Below, in pieces: positions 62,225 to 64,000 of a stretch of DNA of 64,000 nt (its first letter is position 1; the number at the start of each line of letters is the position of its first letter). The position numbers and the translations under genes are program-made. This DNA is from Pseudomonas triclosanedens. GTDB taxonomy: Bacteria > Pseudomonadota > Gammaproteobacteria > Pseudomonadales > Pseudomonadaceae. The notes under the pieces are model-generated. The model saw only the letters and a program-made list of their open reading frames with translations. It had not been told where the DNA came from and ran no database searches. The stretch spans positions 3,461,001 to 3,525,000 of the forward strand of contig NZ_CP113432.1 of the NCBI RefSeq assembly GCF_026686735.1. Reading direction: 5' to 3'.

Positions 62225-64000
62225 ATGCAAGGGACGAACGTGCTGTTCGGTCAGATCGCCGTGGTATTCGGCATCGTGATCGCCGGAGTGTGGGGCGCCA
62301 CACAATGGACAGCAGCGGCCCTTGGCTACCAAGTACGCCTTGGCTCGCCCTGGTTCGACTTTCTTGGCACGTCGATCTACCACCCGTGGAAGCTGTTTGA
62401 GTGGTGGTTTTTCTTCGGCGCTTATGCGCCGGAAGTCTTCGACACCGGCGGCGCCATTGCCGGTGCCAGCGGCATGGTCGCCGTGGGCGTCGCCATCGCC
62501 ATGTCGGTATGGCGCTCGCGCCAAGCGCGCCTAGTCACGACTTACGGCTCTGCGCGCTGGGCCAACGCGCAGGACATTCGCAAGGCTGGCCTCACACAGC
62601 CGGCCGGCGTGTTCCTGGGCCAGCACGATCGCCAGTATCTGCGGCATGAAGGCCCGGAACACGTCCTGACCTTCGCGCCCACGCGCTCGGGTAAGGGCGT
62701 GGGCCTGGTAGTGCCCACCTTGTTGAGCTGGCCCGCGTCGGCCGTCATTCACGACATCAAGGGCGAGAACTGGCAGATCACCGCAGGCTGGCGCTCGCGC
62801 TTCTCGCATTGCCTGCTGTTCAACCCGACCGATGCGAAGTCGGCTGCCTACAACCCGCTTCTGGAAGTGCGGCGCGGCGCGCATGAAGTGCGCGACGCGC
62901 AGAACATCGCGGACATTCTGGTCGATCCCGAAGGTGCGCTGGAGAAGCGCAACCATTGGGAAAAGACCAGCCACGCGCTGTTGGTCGGTGCGATCTTGCA
63001 TGTGCTCTACGCCGGCGAGGACAAGACGCTGCGCGGCGTCGCCAACTTCCTGTCCGACCCGGCCAGCCCGTTCGAGCTGACCTTGCACCGGATGATGACC
63101 ACGCCGCACCTGGGCGATGGGCCGCATTCGGTCGTCGCCTCTGCGGCGCGCGAAGTGCTCAACAAATCGGACAACGAGCGTTCTGGCGTGTTGAGCACCG
63201 CCATGTCGTTCCTCGGCCTGTACCGCGACCCGACGGTGGCCGAAGTCACCTCGCGCTGCGATTGGCGCATCGCCGATCTGATCGCTGCCGAGCATCCGGT
63301 ATCGCTGTACCTGGTGGTACCGCCTTCGGACATTTCGCGGACGAAGCCGCTCATTCGCCTGATCCTCAACCAGATCGGGCGGCGCCTCACCGAATCGCTC
63401 GATGGCTCCGATGGCATCGAGCGCCGCCACAAGCTGCTGCTGATGCTCGATGAGTTCCCGGCGCTGGGGCGCCTGGACTTCTTCGAGACGGCGCTGGCCT
63501 TCATGGCGGGCTACGGCATCCGCAGCTTCCTCATTGCGCAGTCGCTCAACCAGATCGACAAGGCGTATGGGCAAAACCACTCCATCCTCGACAACTGCCA
63601 TGTGCGCGTGACGTTCGCCACGAACGACGAGCGCACCGCCAAACGGATCTCCGAGACGCTGGGCACGGCCACCGAGCTGCGCGCCCAGCGCAACTACGCG
63701 GGCCACCGGCTCGCGCCGTGGCTGGGCCACCTGATGGTGTCGCGCCAGGAAACCGCGCGCCCGCTGCTGACGCCGGGCGAAGTCATGCAGCTTCCGCCTG
63801 ACGAGGCCGTGGTGATGGTGTCCAGCGTGGCGCCGATCAAGGCGAAGAAGCTGCGCTACTACACGGACGCCAATTTCAAGCGTCGCGTGCTGCCACCGCC
63901 CATGCTGGCGGAAGGGCAGTACGCCGACGCGCCGCCGTCGCGGCCCGACGACTGGAGCGGGCTGGCGATTCCGTCCGTGCCCGCTGCGCCTGCCACGGCA
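62225..64000 (+). CDS. traG: VirD4/TraG coupling protein (partial, cut by the window)
   Basis: The first 592 residues of a type IV coupling protein. Two N-terminal membrane segments (GQIAVVFGIVIAGVWGATQW; GAIAGASGMVAVGVAIAMSV) precede the ATPase: Walker A FAPTRSGKGVGLVVP, Walker B KLLLMLDEFPALGRLDF and the SLNQIDKAYGQNHSILDNCHVRVTFATND segment. It delivers the relaxase-DNA complex to the mating channel. GGTC before ATG is not a strong ribosome site; the start agrees with MQGTNVLFGQIAVVFG seen in relatives. The open frame continues at the edge. Confidence 0.93.
   Translation, partial: MQGTNVLFGQIAVVFGIVIAGVWGATQWTAAALGYQVRLGSPWFDFLGTSIYHPWKLFEWWFFFGAYAPEVFDTGGAIAGASGMVAVGVAIAMSVWRSRQARLVTTYGSARWANAQDIRKAGLTQPAGVFLGQHDRQYLRHEGPEHVLTFAPTRSGKGVGLVVPTLLSWPASAVIHDIKGENWQITAGWRSRFSHCLLFNPTDAKSAAYNPLLEVRRGAHEVRDAQNIADILVDPEGALEKRNHWEKTSHALLVGAILHVLYAGEDKTLRGVANFLSDPASPFELTLHRMMTTPHLGDGPHSVVASAAREVLNKSDNERSGVLSTAMSFLGLYRDPTVAEVTSRCDWRIADLIAAEHPVSLYLVVPPSDISRTKPLIRLILNQIGRRLTESLDGSDGIERRHKLLLMLDEFPALGRLDFFETALAFMAGYGIRSFLIAQSLNQIDKAYGQNHSILDNCHVRVTFATNDERTAKRISETLGTATELRAQRNYAGHRLAPWLGHLMVSRQETARPLLTPGEVMQLPPDEAVVMVSSVAPIKAKKLRYYTDANFKRRVLPPPMLAEGQYADAPPSRPDDWSGLAIPSVPAAPATA

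Overview
The first ~22.9 kb is chromosome of a high-GC Pseudomonas, probably near the aeruginosa/nitroreducens group. I infer this from the block Lrp regulator, ACT-like protein, bile-acid-symporter-family protein, glutathione reductase, VOC protein, galU, which matches the gene order I recall for P. aeruginosa PA2023-PA2029, and from Pseudomonas-type small proteins and LexA boxes. From about 22,890 to the right edge (open at 64,000) the window holds an integrative and conjugative element (ICE) of the Tn4371-like kind.

Chromosomal part (1-22.9 kb): a cut class II aldolase gene and a divergent MocR-type regulator; a YebC-family protein; a LysR regulator facing mmsA-mmsB (valine catabolism); a bestrophin-like channel, a flavin reductase and a CoA-transferase; a structured mini-ORF/terminator element at 9.72-9.79 kb; lipoproteins; a small gene behind a LexA box; endonuclease I; the gor-galU block; an SOS-box-controlled UmuD'-like protein lacking both protease catalytic residues; a gene behind a sigma-54-type promoter; a GNAT enzyme; a fatty-acid desaturase; and a decayed stretch ending in an integrase relic.

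ICE left end and cargo (22.9-32.8 kb): the 3' half of a tRNA-Leu(UAA) gene marks the att site, followed by a tyrosine recombinase. Two convergent clusters follow. The plus-strand one is toxin, HTH antitoxin, TIGR02391 protein with a HEPN motif, and two possible nuclease-fold proteins. The minus-strand one is an orphan RelB antitoxin, an AbiJ/HEPN-like protein, a SIR2-like DUF4917 protein, a TPR plus LA2681-type HEPN protein, and an HNH protein. This is the best candidate for a poorly described system; it looks like one or two anti-phage or anti-plasmid cassettes in the variable slot between int and radC.

ICE maintenance core (33-48.5 kb): radC, two DUF2958 paralogues, a PIN-like protein in its own slot, DUF932, a 683-aa ParB, DUF736, an XRE regulator, DUF2285, an AlpA-like HTH, RepA with three downstream iterons, ParA, an RHH protein, DUF2840, TraF peptidase and a DUF3363 relaxase. 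These would support excision, transient replication and partition, and DNA processing for transfer. Long spacers in the core carry perfect GC-rich hairpins and an imperfect ~220-bp repeated leader.

Second cargo slot and transfer genes (48.5-64 kb): a minus-strand operon under a TetR regulator encodes a complete tripartite ABC exporter (HlyD adaptor, double-ATPase, two ABC-2 permeases, NodT outer-membrane protein) fused by overlapping or near-overlapping ORFs to a DUF2892 protein, a beta-CASP metallo-hydrolase, a LOG protein and an LpxR-like protein; a cytochrome c'-like gene follows. Then come a LysR regulator, an EexN lipoprotein and the VirD4/TraG coupling protein, which runs off the window.
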